A stretch of DNA of 64,000 nt from Clostridia bacterium (GCA_017429165.1 JAFRPL010000013.1:32139-96138), one strand, 5' to 3'. Shown: positions 51,466-61,186, counted from the stretch's first letter. The notes: generated by a model not told the origin, from the letters alone. Made by a program: numbers and translations.

Positions 51466-53865
51466 ATGAAACACGAATTCAAACAAACAGAGCCCAAATG
51501 GCAGAAACGCTGGGAAGAAGCTAAAGCTTTCAGGACCGGCGAGGACTACGGCAAGCCGAAATTCTACGGACTGGTGGAATTTCCCTACCCTTCCGGCGCG
51601 GGTATGCACGTAGGACATATAAAGGCCTATTCCGGGCTCGAAGTCATATCGCGCAAGCGCCGTATGCAGGGCTATAACGTCCTGTTCCCCATGGGGTTCG
51701 ACGCGTTCGGCCTGCCGACCGAAAACTATGCCATAAAGCACAACAAACATCCGCGCATTGTCACCGACGAGAATATCGCCCACTTTACCGAACAGCTCAA
51801 ACGCGTGGGTTTTTCGTTCGATTGGGACCGTGTTGTAGACACCACCGACCATAATTATTACAAGTGGACTCAGTGGATCTTCCGCAAGATGTTCGACAAC
51901 GGGCTGGTCTTCCGCGATAAAACGCTAGTCAACTACTGCCCTTCCTGCAAATGCGTGCTTTCAAACGAAGATTCCCAGGGAGGCAAATGCGATATCTGCC
52001 ATTCCGACATAGTCCAGAAGAGCAAAGACGTGTGGTATCTGCGCATAACCGCGTACGCCGACAAGATGCTCGAAGGGCTCAACGAGGTCGACTTCCCCGA
52101 AAACATCCGCGTTCAGCAGGAAAACTGGATCGGCCGTTCCACCGGCGCGTTCGTCAACTTCAAGCTTTCGGGCACCGAAGAGACGCTGCGCATATACACC
52201 ACCCGTTGCGACACGCTGTTCGGCGTGACGTTTATGGTAATGGCGCCCGAGCATCCGCTTATCGATAAATATTCCGCCCTCATCAATAACATGCCCGAGG
52301 TTTCGGCGTACCGCGAGGAATGCGGCAAAAAGACCGAATTCGAACGCACCCAGCTCGTCAAGGAAAAAACCGGCGTGCGTCTGGACGGGCTTTGCGCGAT
52401 AAACCCCGTTAACGGCAAAGAGATACCTATTTATATTTCCGACTACGTAATGATGGGTTACGGGACCGGCGCCATAATGGCGGTCCCGGCGCACGATCAG
52501 CGCGACTGGGAATTCGCCAAGAAATTCGGCATTGATATAATTCAGGTCATCAAAGGCGGCAACATAGAAGAATGCGCCTACGACGGCGACGGCGAGATGA
52601 TCAATTCCGGTTTCCTCAACGGCTGCACCAACAAAAAAGAAAGCATCGCCAGAATGCTCGCCGAGCTTGAAAAACGCGGCATAGGCGAAGCGGGCGTGCA
52701 GTACAAGATGAAAGACTGGGCGTTCAACCGCCAGAGATACTGGGGCGAGCCCATACCGGTCGTCCACTGCCCGCATTGCGGCATGGTGGGCGTGCCTTAC
52801 GAGGAGCTGCCTCTGCTCCTGCCGGACGTGGAAAACTTTGAACCGGGCGAAGGCGGCGAATCGCCGCTTGCCAAGATAGATTCGTTCGTAAACTGCACCT
52901 GCCCGAAATGCGGCGGAAAAGCCAAGCGCGAGACCGACACCATGCCTCAGTGGGCAGGGTCTTCGTGGTATTACCTGCGCTATATAGATCCGCACAACGA
53001 CAACGAACTTGCGGACATTGAAAAGCTGAAATACTGGCTGCCGGTCGACTGGTACAACGGAGGCATGGAGCACGTTACGCGGCATCTCATCTATTCCCGC
53101 TTCTGGCACCGCTTCCTCTACGATATAGGCGCGGTCCCCACCAAAGAACCGTACGCCAAGCGCACGGCGCAGGGGCTCGTTCTGGGGCCGGACGGCGTCA
53201 AGATGTCCAAATCGCGCGGGAATGTGGTCGATCCGCTCGACATAATCGACCAGTACGGCGCCGACACGCTGCGCGTGTACGTGCTGTTTATGGGCGACTA
53301 CGGCTCCGCGGCTCCCTGGTCGATGACTTCGGTCCGCGGATGCAAGAAGTTCCTTGAACGCGTCGCGGCGCTCACCGAAATGATCACGGATACCAGCGAC
53401 AAAAAAGTCATAAAATCGCTGCACGCCACGGTCAAAAAGGTGACGGGCGATATCGAAAGCATGAAGTTCAACACCGCCATAGCGCAGATGATGACTTTTG
53501 TCAACGAAGTCTACGCATGCGGCGGCATCGCCAAAGACGATCTCTTCACGTTCATCACGGTGCTCAACCCGTTCGCGCCGCACCTCACCGAGGAAATGCA
53601 CGAAGTCCTGGGCGGAAAAGGTCTGCTTTCGCTTGCCGCCTGGCCCGAATACGACGAATCGATGCTGGCGGAAGACACCGTTGAGATCGCCGTTCAGGTA
53701 TGCGGCAGGCTCCGCGCCACCATAGAGCTGCCCAGAGACTGCTCAAAGGAAGACGCCGCCCGCATAATCGCCGAATCCGGCAAAATCGCCGCTTTTACCG
53801 AAGGAAAGACCTTCGTAAAAGATATATACGTTCCCAACAGGATCTACAACATTATTATTAAGTAA
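51466..53865 (+). CDS. leuS: leucyl-tRNA synthetase
   Basis: The 799-residue class I synthetase charges tRNA-Leu. Visible: the HIGH-type signature MHVGHIKAYSG, a zinc ribbon (CPSCKCVLSNED ... CDICHS), the CP1 editing domain (GTGAIMAVPAHDQRD), a second zinc ribbon (CPHCGM ... CTCPKCGG) and KMSKSRGN. Length is normal. It follows rsfS by 25 bp, so no T-box leader is present, unlike in many Firmicutes leuS genes; expression depends on the operon. Confidence 0.97.
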   Translation: MKHEFKQTEPKWQKRWEEAKAFRTGEDYGKPKFYGLVEFPYPSGAGMHVGHIKAYSGLEVISRKRRMQGYNVLFPMGFDAFGLPTENYAIKHNKHPRIVTDENIAHFTEQLKRVGFSFDWDRVVDTTDHNYYKWTQWIFRKMFDNGLVFRDKTLVNYCPSCKCVLSNEDSQGGKCDICHSDIVQKSKDVWYLRITAYADKMLEGLNEVDFPENIRVQQENWIGRSTGAFVNFKLSGTEETLRIYTTRCDTLFGVTFMVMAPEHPLIDKYSALINNMPEVSAYREECGKKTEFERTQLVKEKTGVRLDGLCAINPVNGKEIPIYISDYVMMGYGTGAIMAVPAHDQRDWEFAKKFGIDIIQVIKGGNIEECAYDGDGEMINSGFLNGCTNKKESIARMLAELEKRGIGEAGVQYKMKDWAFNRQRYWGEPIPVVHCPHCGMVGVPYEELPLLLPDVENFEPGEGGESPLAKIDSFVNCTCPKCGGKAKRETDTMPQWAGSSWYYLRYIDPHNDNELADIEKLKYWLPVDWYNGGMEHVTRHLIYSRFWHRFLYDIGAVPTKEPYAKRTAQGLVLGPDGVKMSKSRGNVVDPLDIIDQYGADTLRVYVLFMGDYGSAAPWSMTSVRGCKKFLERVAALTEMITDTSDKKVIKSLHATVKKVTGDIESMKFNTAIAQMMTFVNEVYACGGIAKDDLFTFITVLNPFAPHLTEEMHEVLGGKGLLSLAAWPEYDESMLAEDTVEIAVQVCGRLRATIELPRDCSKEDAARIIAESGKIAAFTEGKTFVKDIYVPNRIYNIIIK

Positions 53866-53878
53866 AGGAGGAAACACC

Positions 53879-54274
53879 ATGGCAGAAAAGAAAAAGTCCG
53901 GCTTTTGGAAAGACTTTAAGGATTTCATCAGCAAGGGCAACGTGATCGATCTGGCTGTTGCGGTAGTTATCGGCGCCGCGTTCAATAAGATCGTTTCTTC
54001 GTTCGTGAACGACATCATCATGCCGCTCATCAGCCTTGCGGTTGGCGGCAAGAGCGTTGCCGACTGGAAATGGGTCATCACCGAACAGGTCGTTGCCGCC
54101 GACGGTACCGTCACCACGGCTGAAAACGCTCTGCGCTACGGCGCGTTCATTCAGAACGTGATCGACTTCCTTATTGTCGCTTTCTCTATCTTTATCGTGC
54201 TGCGCGCTTTCACAAAACTTCAGAACAGAAGAAAGAAAGCCGAAGCTCAAGAAGAAGAGAAAAAAGACGCTTGA
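53879..54274 (+). CDS. mscL: large-conductance mechanosensitive channel MscL
   Basis: The 131-residue pentameric channel releases solutes in hypo-osmotic shock. The amphipathic N-terminal helix and pore helix read FKDFISKGNVIDLAVAVVIG, followed by FNKIVSSFVNDIIMPLI; the second helix is FLIVAFSIFIVLRAF. A charged C-terminal bundle follows. The start has the near-perfect site AAAGGAGG. It is the first of two unrelated mechanosensitive channels in this operon. Confidence 0.96.
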   Translation: MAEKKKSGFWKDFKDFISKGNVIDLAVAVVIGAAFNKIVSSFVNDIIMPLISLAVGGKSVADWKWVITEQVVAADGTVTTAENALRYGAFIQNVIDFLIVAFSIFIVLRAFTKLQNRRKKAEAQEEEKKDA

Positions 54275-54275
54275 T

Positions 54276-55172
54276 ATGGGCGTTTTTATCGGTGCCGACG
54301 GCGGAGCGAGCAAGCTTATGCTGTGCCTTTCCGCCGGCGGCACGCGCCGTTTTTCTAAAGTGCCGCAATGCGTGAATCCCGTTGTTTGCGGGCAGAGCGT
54401 TTCGGCTGACATAATCATCGATTCCATGCTTGAGCTGTGCGAGCGTGAAGGCGTTCCGTCCGCCGCTGTAAACGGAGTGTTCGCCGGGATCGCCGGCGCG
54501 ACCGAGCGGGATTATATAACCATGCTCAAAACGCGGCTCCAAAAGACTTTCCCTGCCGCCGCGTGCGGCGTGAGCCACGACGGCGAAAACATCATATACG
54601 CCGCTTTCCCCGAAAGCGACGGAGTCGCTCTGATATGCGGCACCGGTTCTTCGTGCTTCGTGCGCAAAGGCGGCGAGCTGTTCCGCATAGGCGGTTACGG
54701 CGCGTTCGACATGGACGGCAGCGGTTATGAAATAGGCCGCCGCGCAATAGCGTACACGCTCAAAAGCTATGACGGCAGAGCAAGGCGCACGCCGCTTTGC
54801 GAACTGACCGAAAAGCTCGCCGGCGGCAACTGCCTGCAAAACCTCAGCAGGCTGCTTTCGCTTTCGGTGCGCGAGACCGCACAGTTTGCCGCCGCAGTGT
54901 TCGAAGCCGCGGCCGAAAACGACGCCGTCGCCCTTTATATACTCGACGCCACCGCCCGCTACCTCGCCTGCTGTGTCGACGCGGCTTCGCGGTATTTCGA
55001 AAGTCGGTTCGACGTTTGTATCGCCGGAGGCGTGGGCACAAACAAAATCATTACGAAAAAAATCAAACAATACGCGCTTCCTCAGGCGAATATCTTTACA
55101 TTGACCAAAGAGCCGGCGGAAGGCGCGGTGACAAAGGCAGAAAAGCTTTATGATGAAAGAAATAATTCTTAA
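54276..55172 (+). CDS. BadF/BadG/BcrA/BcrD-family ATPase, N-acetylglucosamine kinase-like
   Basis: The 298-residue protein has an actin-like ATPase fold: phosphate-1 GADGGASKLML at the N terminus, the phosphate-2 segment ALICGTGSSCFV, DGSGYEIGRRA and the adenosine motif IAGGVGTN. These match the glucosamine/N-acetylglucosamine kinase branch used in amino-sugar or cell-wall recycling. No 4Fe-4S ligands of dehydratase activators are seen, against a BcrA-type role. The ATG at 54276 lies 1 bp after the mscL stop, and the end overlaps the mscS gene by 23 bp. Substrate assignment is inferred. Confidence 0.82.
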   Translation: MGVFIGADGGASKLMLCLSAGGTRRFSKVPQCVNPVVCGQSVSADIIIDSMLELCEREGVPSAAVNGVFAGIAGATERDYITMLKTRLQKTFPAAACGVSHDGENIIYAAFPESDGVALICGTGSSCFVRKGGELFRIGGYGAFDMDGSGYEIGRRAIAYTLKSYDGRARRTPLCELTEKLAGGNCLQNLSRLLSLSVRETAQFAAAVFEAAAENDAVALYILDATARYLACCVDAASRYFESRFDVCIAGGVGTNKIITKKIKQYALPQANIFTLTKEPAEGAVTKAEKLYDERNNS

Positions 55173-56058
55173 CGCGGCGGACGACGTCGCCGAAGCGATT
55201 TCCGAAACCGTTTCGGAAATGGCGGAGGAAGTTTCGGAAGCGGGCGCGAGCGGCGCTTCCACCTGGGACATAATAAAAGGATACTTAGTGGAATACGGGC
55301 TGCGGCTCCTTATCGCCCTGATCGTGCTCTTTGCGGGCATAAAACTCATAAACTTCTTTGTAAAACGCATCAGGAACAGAAAATCGCTCAAAAAACTTGA
55401 CGGCACGGCCGCCACAATGCTCGGCAGTTTCTTGGGGATCTCGCTCAAGGTAATACTCTTCGTGACCGTAATCGCCATACTCGGCATTCCCATGACGAGC
55501 GTTATCACCATAATCGGCACGGTTTCGCTGGCGATAGGACTCGCGCTGCAGGGAAGCCTTGCCAACTTTGCCGGCGGGTTAATGATAATCATATTCAAAC
55601 CGTTCAGACTGGGCGACTTTATAGACAACCATACCGACAGCGGTGTGGTCACCGATATGGGCGTGTTCTATACCACGCTCACCACGCCCGACAACCGCGT
55701 CATCACCGTGCCGAACAGCCTTCTTTCCAACGCCACGGTCGTGAACTATTCGGTTTCGGAAACGCGCAGAGTGGATCTCGATATCGCTGTGGCGTACGAT
55801 ACCGACACCGATATTGCCAAACGCCTTCTGTTATCGCTCGGCAAAGCCAATCCCCTTTCGCTTGAAGAACCCGAGCCTTTCTGTGCCGTCACCAAACACG
55901 GCGAATCCGCCGTAATGCTGACATTACGCGTGTGGTGCAAAAGCGCCGACTACTGGAATCTGCGCTTTGAACTTTTGGAAAACATAAAGAAAGCGTTTGA
56001 AGCCGCGGGTATAGAGATCCCTTACAACTATGTCAACGTTATAGAAAAGCGCAAGTGA
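55150..56058 (+). CDS. MscS-family small-conductance mechanosensitive channel
   Basis: The 302-residue channel has an acidic N terminus, three helices (about 38-60, 80-105 and the pore helix near 115-140) and the MscS beta and alpha/beta domains. The pore helix region LALQGSLANFAGGLMIIIF and the following KPFRLGDFI and TPDNRVITVPNSLL are the family signatures. Two channels, MscL and this one, in one operon around a sugar kinase suggest osmotic protection tied to cell-wall turnover. Confidence 0.94.
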   Translation: MMKEIILNAADDVAEAISETVSEMAEEVSEAGASGASTWDIIKGYLVEYGLRLLIALIVLFAGIKLINFFVKRIRNRKSLKKLDGTAATMLGSFLGISLKVILFVTVIAILGIPMTSVITIIGTVSLAIGLALQGSLANFAGGLMIIIFKPFRLGDFIDNHTDSGVVTDMGVFYTTLTTPDNRVITVPNSLLSNATVVNYSVSETRRVDLDIAVAYDTDTDIAKRLLLSLGKANPLSLEEPEPFCAVTKHGESAVMLTLRVWCKSADYWNLRFELLENIKKAFEAAGIEIPYNYVNVIEKRK

Positions 56059-56066
56059 GGTCAGAT

Positions 56067-58856
56067 ATGCACATTTCGTTAAAACTGCGCGTCTGCGCGG
56101 CAATACTTCTTGCGGCGATGCTGCTTTGCGCATGCAACACCGGAATAGAAAACCCTTCCGAAAACTCTTCCGTATCCGAAGTCAGCTTTGACCACGGCGA
56201 AGTTTCGCAGATCGAGCCGAATTCGGACGAAGAAGAAAGTTCCGGTTTCGAAATACAAAAAGAATATTCTCCCGCGCTGCGCGTGACTGAAGTTATGGCG
56301 CAGAATACCGTGACGGCAGCCGATTCGCAGGGGCGGTATCTGCCCTGGATAGAGATCGAAAACGTTTCGGCAAACTCCGTCAATCTTGCGGAATACGTGC
56401 TCATAACGCCCGACGGCGAATTTTCGCTGCCCGCGTTTTCGCTCGCTCCCGGCGGATATTACCTGCTGTTCTGCGAACAGCTCGCTCAAAGCGGCGTTCT
56501 GAAACTTACGCACGGCGGGTATCTTACGGACGAGACGGACTATATCTGCCTCAAACCCGACCGCTCGTTCCTTTGCGCAAACGGGAGCGAGACCGACACG
56601 CCCACGCCGGGCTACGGCGCGGTAAAGACCGCCGACGCGATCGTCTTTTCGGAGATCGCGCCCATAAACAACGTTTACCCCGTAAACGGCAAGCCCGTGC
56701 CTTTCGTTGAGCTTTACAACAGCGGCGACAGCGATATAGAGCTCGGCTCGTATTTCATTTCCGCGGATGAGGAAGACCGCTTTGCCGCCAAACTGCCCGA
56801 TATAACGCTCAAAAGCGGCGAGTACGCCGTGATCGACTGCGCACAGATAGATTTCGACCTTCCGCTTTACGGGGGCACGCTGATGCTCACCCGAAACGAC
56901 GGCGTGCTCGCGGCTTCGGTATCGCTGCCCGCCGCCAAGAAGAACCGTTCGTACGGCGACGACAAGGAGTGGAATTCCCCCACTCCCGGTCTTCCCAACA
57001 CCGAGGAAAGCCGCATTTCCTATGCATTCGGCCGCAAAGGGCTGGTGATAAACGAAATAGTCGCTTCCAACACCAAATACTACGCCAAAGACGGCGAGTA
57101 TTACGACCTTGTCGAGCTCAAAAACACAGGCGACGAGACCGTGGAGCTTTCGGATTATTACCTTTCGGATTCGCAGAAAAATCTCAAGCTGTATAACCTG
57201 CCCGCTCAGAAACTCGCTCCGGGCGAATTTTACGTCGCGGTCTGCACCGGGATAGACGGAAAATACTGCCCGCTGGGGATATCCAGCGACGGCGAACGCC
57301 TTATACTAAGTCGCAGCGACGGCACGGTGAGCGACGTGCTCGATTTCCCGCGCATCCCCACCGACCGTTCATGGGGCAGGAGCAGCGACGAATTCGTCTA
57401 CTTTGCGACTCCCACCGCGGGCAAGGAAAACGGCACCGGGTTCGCGACCCTGTCTTCCGCGCCCGAAGCGAGCATGGAAAGCGGCTTTTACGAAGGACCG
57501 TTCGACGTGACGCTCGGCGGCGAGGGAAACATCTATTACACGCTCGACTGCAGCCGCCCGACCGAAAAGAGCAAGCTCTATAAGGGCGAGACGATAAGCA
57601 TTACCAAGAACACCACGCTGCGCGCCTTCTGCAAAGACGGCGAGAAGATAGCGAGCGATATCGTCACGTTCAACTACTTTATAAACGAAATAGACCTTAC
57701 GCTCCCCGTCATCAAGATGAGCGTGGTCGACAAGGACTTTTACGGTTCCGACGGTATTTATACCAATTACAAGGGCAAGACCGAGATCGAAGGCCACGTT
57801 GCGTTCTATGTCGACGGAAAAGAAGAGTTTTCGGTCAACTGCGGCGTCAAGATCGCCGGCCAGTACAGCCGTAAATATCCCAAAAAGAGCTACCAGCTCA
57901 AATTCCGCGCCAAATACGGCAACGGTAAGCTGAAATACGACGTGTTCGAAGACGGCGAGATAACCGAATTCAACGCGCTCGTACTGCGCTCGGGCAGCGA
58001 GGACTACGAATTCACCATGATGCGCGACGAATATGTGGGCAGCATGATAGCCGACTACGCGCGCGAAACGCTTGTGCAGAAATACCGCCCGTGCAACCTT
58101 TATATCAACGGCGAATATATAGGCGTATATTATATACGAGAAAAGATAAACCAGGATTTCGTCGCTTCGTACTGGGGCGTGGATCCCGACACGGTCTCGA
58201 TACTGCAAAGCCATTCGTATATCGAGGACGGCCCCAACGGCGGCTGGAGCGCTTTGAACAAGTATATCCAGAGCCACGATCTTAAAACGGACGAGGAATT
58301 CGAGTATATCTGTGAGAATTTCTGCATAGAAAGCCTTATAGATTACCAGATATTCTACACCTGGGCGGATAACCGCGACGAAGGCAACACACGACTTTGC
58401 CGTTCGCCCGATTACGACGGCGGCAGATGGCATTATATCTTTTACGATTCGGATATGGCGTTCGGATTGTATCTGCAGAACAAGAACAAATCCACCGCCG
58501 ATTTCCTGTTCGGAAAAGAAACGCCCAAGAGCGGCCACCACAATTCGCTCATATATAAACTTCTGCACAACAACAAGACGTTCCGTGATATGTTCCTCAA
58601 ACGGCTCGAAGAGCTGTGCAATACCGCGTTCACCAACGAGGAGGCTGTGGGGCATATCGAATATATCCGCGACCTTATAGATCACGATATGCAGTACACC
58701 AAATACGGCGTGTCGTATAAATCTTGGAAAGTTTACGTCCCCAAGCTCATCAATTACGTCACCGACCGCGCCGACGTGCTGCGCAAGGAATTCACCGACC
58801 TGCTCAAGCTTTCCAAGAGCGACAGGGAAAAATATTTCCCGACCTATACACCGTGA
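56067..58856 (+). CDS. CotH-type kinase-like lipoprotein with lamin-tail domains
   Basis: A 929-residue exported lipoprotein. The start is ATG 56067 with GAGGT five bases upstream; lipobox LCAC near residue 19. Domains: three lamin-tail (LTD) repeats (about 70-145, 195-295 and 330-430: IEIENVSANSVNLAEY, FVELYNSGDSDIELGSYF, LVELKNTGDETVELSDYY), a chitobiase-C-like domain (about 480-545, IYYTLDCSRPT) and a CotH domain (about 555-810: VKIAGQYSRKYPKKSYQLKF, LVLRSGSEDYEF, GVYYIREKI, FYDSDMAF). CotH proteins phosphorylate spore-coat or surface proteins in Bacillus. It is the last gene of the plus-strand run, followed by a terminator. Confidence 0.88.
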   Translation: MHISLKLRVCAAILLAAMLLCACNTGIENPSENSSVSEVSFDHGEVSQIEPNSDEEESSGFEIQKEYSPALRVTEVMAQNTVTAADSQGRYLPWIEIENVSANSVNLAEYVLITPDGEFSLPAFSLAPGGYYLLFCEQLAQSGVLKLTHGGYLTDETDYICLKPDRSFLCANGSETDTPTPGYGAVKTADAIVFSEIAPINNVYPVNGKPVPFVELYNSGDSDIELGSYFISADEEDRFAAKLPDITLKSGEYAVIDCAQIDFDLPLYGGTLMLTRNDGVLAASVSLPAAKKNRSYGDDKEWNSPTPGLPNTEESRISYAFGRKGLVINEIVASNTKYYAKDGEYYDLVELKNTGDETVELSDYYLSDSQKNLKLYNLPAQKLAPGEFYVAVCTGIDGKYCPLGISSDGERLILSRSDGTVSDVLDFPRIPTDRSWGRSSDEFVYFATPTAGKENGTGFATLSSAPEASMESGFYEGPFDVTLGGEGNIYYTLDCSRPTEKSKLYKGETISITKNTTLRAFCKDGEKIASDIVTFNYFINEIDLTLPVIKMSVVDKDFYGSDGIYTNYKGKTEIEGHVAFYVDGKEEFSVNCGVKIAGQYSRKYPKKSYQLKFRAKYGNGKLKYDVFEDGEITEFNALVLRSGSEDYEFTMMRDEYVGSMIADYARETLVQKYRPCNLYINGEYIGVYYIREKINQDFVASYWGVDPDTVSILQSHSYIEDGPNGGWSALNKYIQSHDLKTDEEFEYICENFCIESLIDYQIFYTWADNRDEGNTRLCRSPDYDGGRWHYIFYDSDMAFGLYLQNKNKSTADFLFGKETPKSGHHNSLIYKLLHNNKTFRDMFLKRLEELCNTAFTNEEAVGHIEYIRDLIDHDMQYTKYGVSYKSWKVYVPKLINYVTDRADVLRKEFTDLLKLSKSDREKYFPTYTP

Positions 58857-58865
58857 TATAAAACT

Positions 58866-58904
58866 TCACCTCCGGCTTTAAACCGGAGGTGATTCTTGTT
58901 TTTG
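58866..58904 (+). terminator. intrinsic terminator of the plus-strand run
   Basis: A perfect 10-bp stem (58866-58875 with 58883-58892), 7-nt loop, then TTCTTGTTTTTG. It lies 9 bp after the CotH stop. Confidence 0.9.
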
Positions 58905-58909
58905 TTCGG

Positions 58910-59569
58910 TCATACGGTGTAAATCACCGGGCAGACGTCGCGGGGTGTCGGGCAGATACAGTCGGCTTCATACCTTACCAGATCGGCGAGCGAGCCGAAC
59001 CCGTAAAGCACGCCCGCCGTGGATATACCCACCTGCTTTGCGCCTATTATATCGTATTTAGTGTCGCCCACCAGCAGCGCTTCGCGCCTGTCGCGTATCC
59101 CGCATGAAGAAAGCGCATATTCCAGCACTTCTTTCTTTTTATATCTTCCCTTTTCCGGCGCGGCGCCGTACACGGCGTCGAAAAGATAGCGCACGCCAAG
59201 CATATCCAGCAGCTTTTCGGTATAGGGCTCGGGCTTGCTGGTCCCGGTGCAGAGCACTGCTCCGCTGCCTTTTATAAACGCCAGCATATCGTAAACTCCG
59301 TCATACAAACGGCACTTGAACATCTCGCCGCCGCTGTAGAATTCGCGGTAGCACGCCACCGCTTCTTCCGCCTGTTCGCCCGAAAAGCCGTAATGCTCGC
59401 AGAACGCCTCGCCCAGCGGCGGACCTATAAAACGCCGCAAAAAGCTCTGATCTTCCACCTCTACGCCGAAATGCGCCAGCGTTTTGACGAGCGAGCTGAT
59501 TATCCCTTCGGAAGTGTCGGCGATAGTTCCGTCGAAATCCATAAAAACGTATTTGTAATTGAGTCCCAT
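58910..59569 (-). CDS. HAD-family hydrolase, phosphoglycolate phosphatase-like
   Basis: The 219-residue protein has the HAD motifs: MDFDGTIADTSEGI (nucleophile Asp and acid Asp), motif II CTGTSKPEP, Lys near KKKEVLEYAL and motif IV LVGDTKYDIIGAK. A helical cap (about 18-85) is of the C1 type, as in Gph and pyrophosphatase PpaX. Start at 59569 has GGGGAG upstream; a GTG or ATG five codons earlier does not. It is monocistronic, divergent from the AlkD-like gene. Confidence 0.88.
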   Translation of the reverse strand: MGLNYKYVFMDFDGTIADTSEGIISSLVKTLAHFGVEVEDQSFLRRFIGPPLGEAFCEHYGFSGEQAEEAVACYREFYSGGEMFKCRLYDGVYDMLAFIKGSGAVLCTGTSKPEPYTEKLLDMLGVRYLFDAVYGAAPEKGRYKKKEVLEYALSSCGIRDRREALLVGDTKYDIIGAKQVGISTAGVLYGFGSLADLVRYEADCICPTPRDVCPVIYTV

Positions 59570-59599
59570 AATACGGCTCCCCAAGTTAGTATTTTTTGT

Positions 59600-59628
59600 A
59601 TTATAACATACGGGCGCGCGTTTTTCAA
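59600..59628 (-). promoter_or_regulatory. sigma-A promoter of the HAD gene
   Basis: Minus strand: TTGAAA (59623-59628) and TATAAT (59600-59605), 17-bp spacer. Confidence 0.8.
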
Positions 59629-59638
59629 GCCGCCGCAG

Positions 59639-59667
59639 TTGACAAATCGCGCCCGATAAGATATAAT
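59639..59667 (+). promoter_or_regulatory. sigma-A promoter of the AlkD-like gene
   Basis: TTGACA (59639-59644) and TATAAT (59662-59667), 17-bp spacer; both perfect. The two divergent promoters lie back to back. Confidence 0.9.
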
Positions 59668-59696
59668 TTTAAAAACAAGCGGAAAGGACGCCGAAA

Positions 59697-60371
59697 ATGG
59701 AAATACTCGCACTGTTAAAATCGCTTTCGGATGAAAAAAACGCCGCGTTCCAATACAAACTCACTCCCGGCATAGACCGCGAACGCTTTCTGGGCGTGCG
59801 CCTGCCGGATATCCGAGCGCTCGCGCGCAAAATAGCAAACGAACCCGAGACCGAAGCGTTCCTTAACACGCTGCCGCATTTTTATTTTGACGAAAATATG
59901 CTGCACGGCGTGCTGATTTCGCAGGTAAAAGATTTTTCCGCCTGCGTCGCCGCCGTGGAAAGGTTTCTGCCCTTTGTGGATAACTGGGCGGTATGCGATT
60001 CCACATCGCCGGTCTCTTTCGCAAAGAACAAATCCGCCGTGCTGCCTTACGCATTAAAGTGGCTGGATTCAAAGCATGTCTATACCTGCCGTTTCGGAAT
60101 CGAAACGCTTATGCGCCACTATCTTGACAATTCGTTTGAACCCGAACTCCCCGCGCTCGTCGCATCGGTAAGGTCGGACGAATATTATATTAAAATGATG
60201 GTGGCATGGTATTTCGCCACCGCGCTCGCCAAGCAGTGGGAAAGCGTTATACCGTTTATTGAAAACCGCGCGCTGGACGAATGGACGCACAACAAAACCA
60301 TACAAAAAGCACGCGAAAGCTACCGTATCACACCCGGGCAGAAAGAATATCTTAAAACGCTGAAAATCTAA
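59697..60371 (+). CDS. DNA alkylation repair protein (AlkD-like HEAT repeats)
   Basis: The 224-residue all-helical protein belongs to the AlkC/AlkD HEAT-repeat family: LGVRLPDIRALARKIA, FYFDENMLHGVLISQVK, FLPFVDNWAVCDSTSP and VAWYFATALAKQWE. AlkD removes 3- and 7-alkylpurines without base flipping. The region VDNWAVCD with the conserved Trp and Asp is kept. The start follows GGAAAGGACG. It is followed by an SDR gene 20 bp on. Confidence 0.88.
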   Translation: MEILALLKSLSDEKNAAFQYKLTPGIDRERFLGVRLPDIRALARKIANEPETEAFLNTLPHFYFDENMLHGVLISQVKDFSACVAAVERFLPFVDNWAVCDSTSPVSFAKNKSAVLPYALKWLDSKHVYTCRFGIETLMRHYLDNSFEPELPALVASVRSDEYYIKMMVAWYFATALAKQWESVIPFIENRALDEWTHNKTIQKARESYRITPGQKEYLKTLKI

Positions 60372-60391
60372 AGAGAGGAAGACTGAACCGT

Positions 60392-61186
60392 ATGAAATAC
60401 GTCCTTGTTACCGGCGCGAACGGCGGTATGGGCAAAAGCGTATGCGAACTGCTGGTGCAGAACGGATACACGGTCTTTGCGCTCGATATGACGCCGCCGG
60501 AAAGCGCGCAAAACGTCTTTCCGCTGAAAGCGGATGTCACGGACGCCGAAATCATTAAAGAAGCGTACGAAAAAGTCAGTGCGCAAACATCCGCGCTTGA
60601 AGCGATAATACACCTCGCCGGGGTATACACTCTCGATTCGCTGGTCGAAATGCCGGACGAAAAGTATGAGCGCGCATTCCGCATAAACGCATTCGGCCCG
60701 TTTTACGTGAACAAGACGTTTCTTCCGCTGCTTTGCGCGGGCAGTCGTATAATAATAGTGACGAGCGAGCTCGCCGTGCGCGATCCGCTTCCCTTCACCG
60801 GGATATACGGCATAACCAAGACCGCGCTCGACAAATACGCCTATTCCCTGCGCATGGAGCTGCAGCTTTTGGGTATTAGCGTTTCGGTACTGCGCGCCGG
60901 AGCGGTGGACACCGGGATGCTTAGCTCTTCCACGCGCCAGCTCGACGAATTCATTAAAAACACAAGACTGTATTCCTGCAACGCAAAACGGTTCAAAGAG
61001 ATCGTGGATAAAGTGGAAGCGCGCAAGACCCCGCCGGCAAAGCTTTCGAAAAAACTTTATTCCATCCTCACAAAAAAGCGTCCCCGCTTTGCGTATTCCA
61101 TAAACCGCAACAAACTGCTCATACTGCTCGACACGCTGCCGAAGCGCGCGCGGTTCGCGATAATAAAGCGTGTGCTGAAAAAATAA
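60392..61186 (+). CDS. short-chain dehydrogenase/reductase
   Basis: The 264-residue SDR has the cofactor motif TGANGGMGKSV, HLAGVYTLDS (NAG-like), the Ser of VTSELAVRD and the active-site YGITKTALDKYAYSLR. A non-classical C-terminal extension of about 60 basic residues (KKLYSILTKKRPRFAYSINR) is present and may contact membrane or substrate. It shares a transcript with the AlkD-like gene and ends 7 bp before a terminator. The substrate is not predictable. Confidence 0.88.
   Translation: MKYVLVTGANGGMGKSVCELLVQNGYTVFALDMTPPESAQNVFPLKADVTDAEIIKEAYEKVSAQTSALEAIIHLAGVYTLDSLVEMPDEKYERAFRINAFGPFYVNKTFLPLLCAGSRIIIVTSELAVRDPLPFTGIYGITKTALDKYAYSLRMELQLLGISVSVLRAGAVDTGMLSSSTRQLDEFIKNTRLYSCNAKRFKEIVDKVEARKTPPAKLSKKLYSILTKKRPRFAYSINRNKLLILLDTLPKRARFAIIKRVLKK

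Noticed and set aside
51961..53601. A 546-codon open frame on the minus strand
   Set aside because: Antisense to leuS, which has all family motifs; no ribosome site or recognisable domain.
54276..55172. 2-hydroxyacyl-CoA dehydratase activator (BcrA/HgdC type)
   Set aside because: The fold is shared, but the cysteines that bind the bridging Fe-S cluster are not at the expected place and no dehydratase genes are nearby; the sugar-kinase branch fits better.
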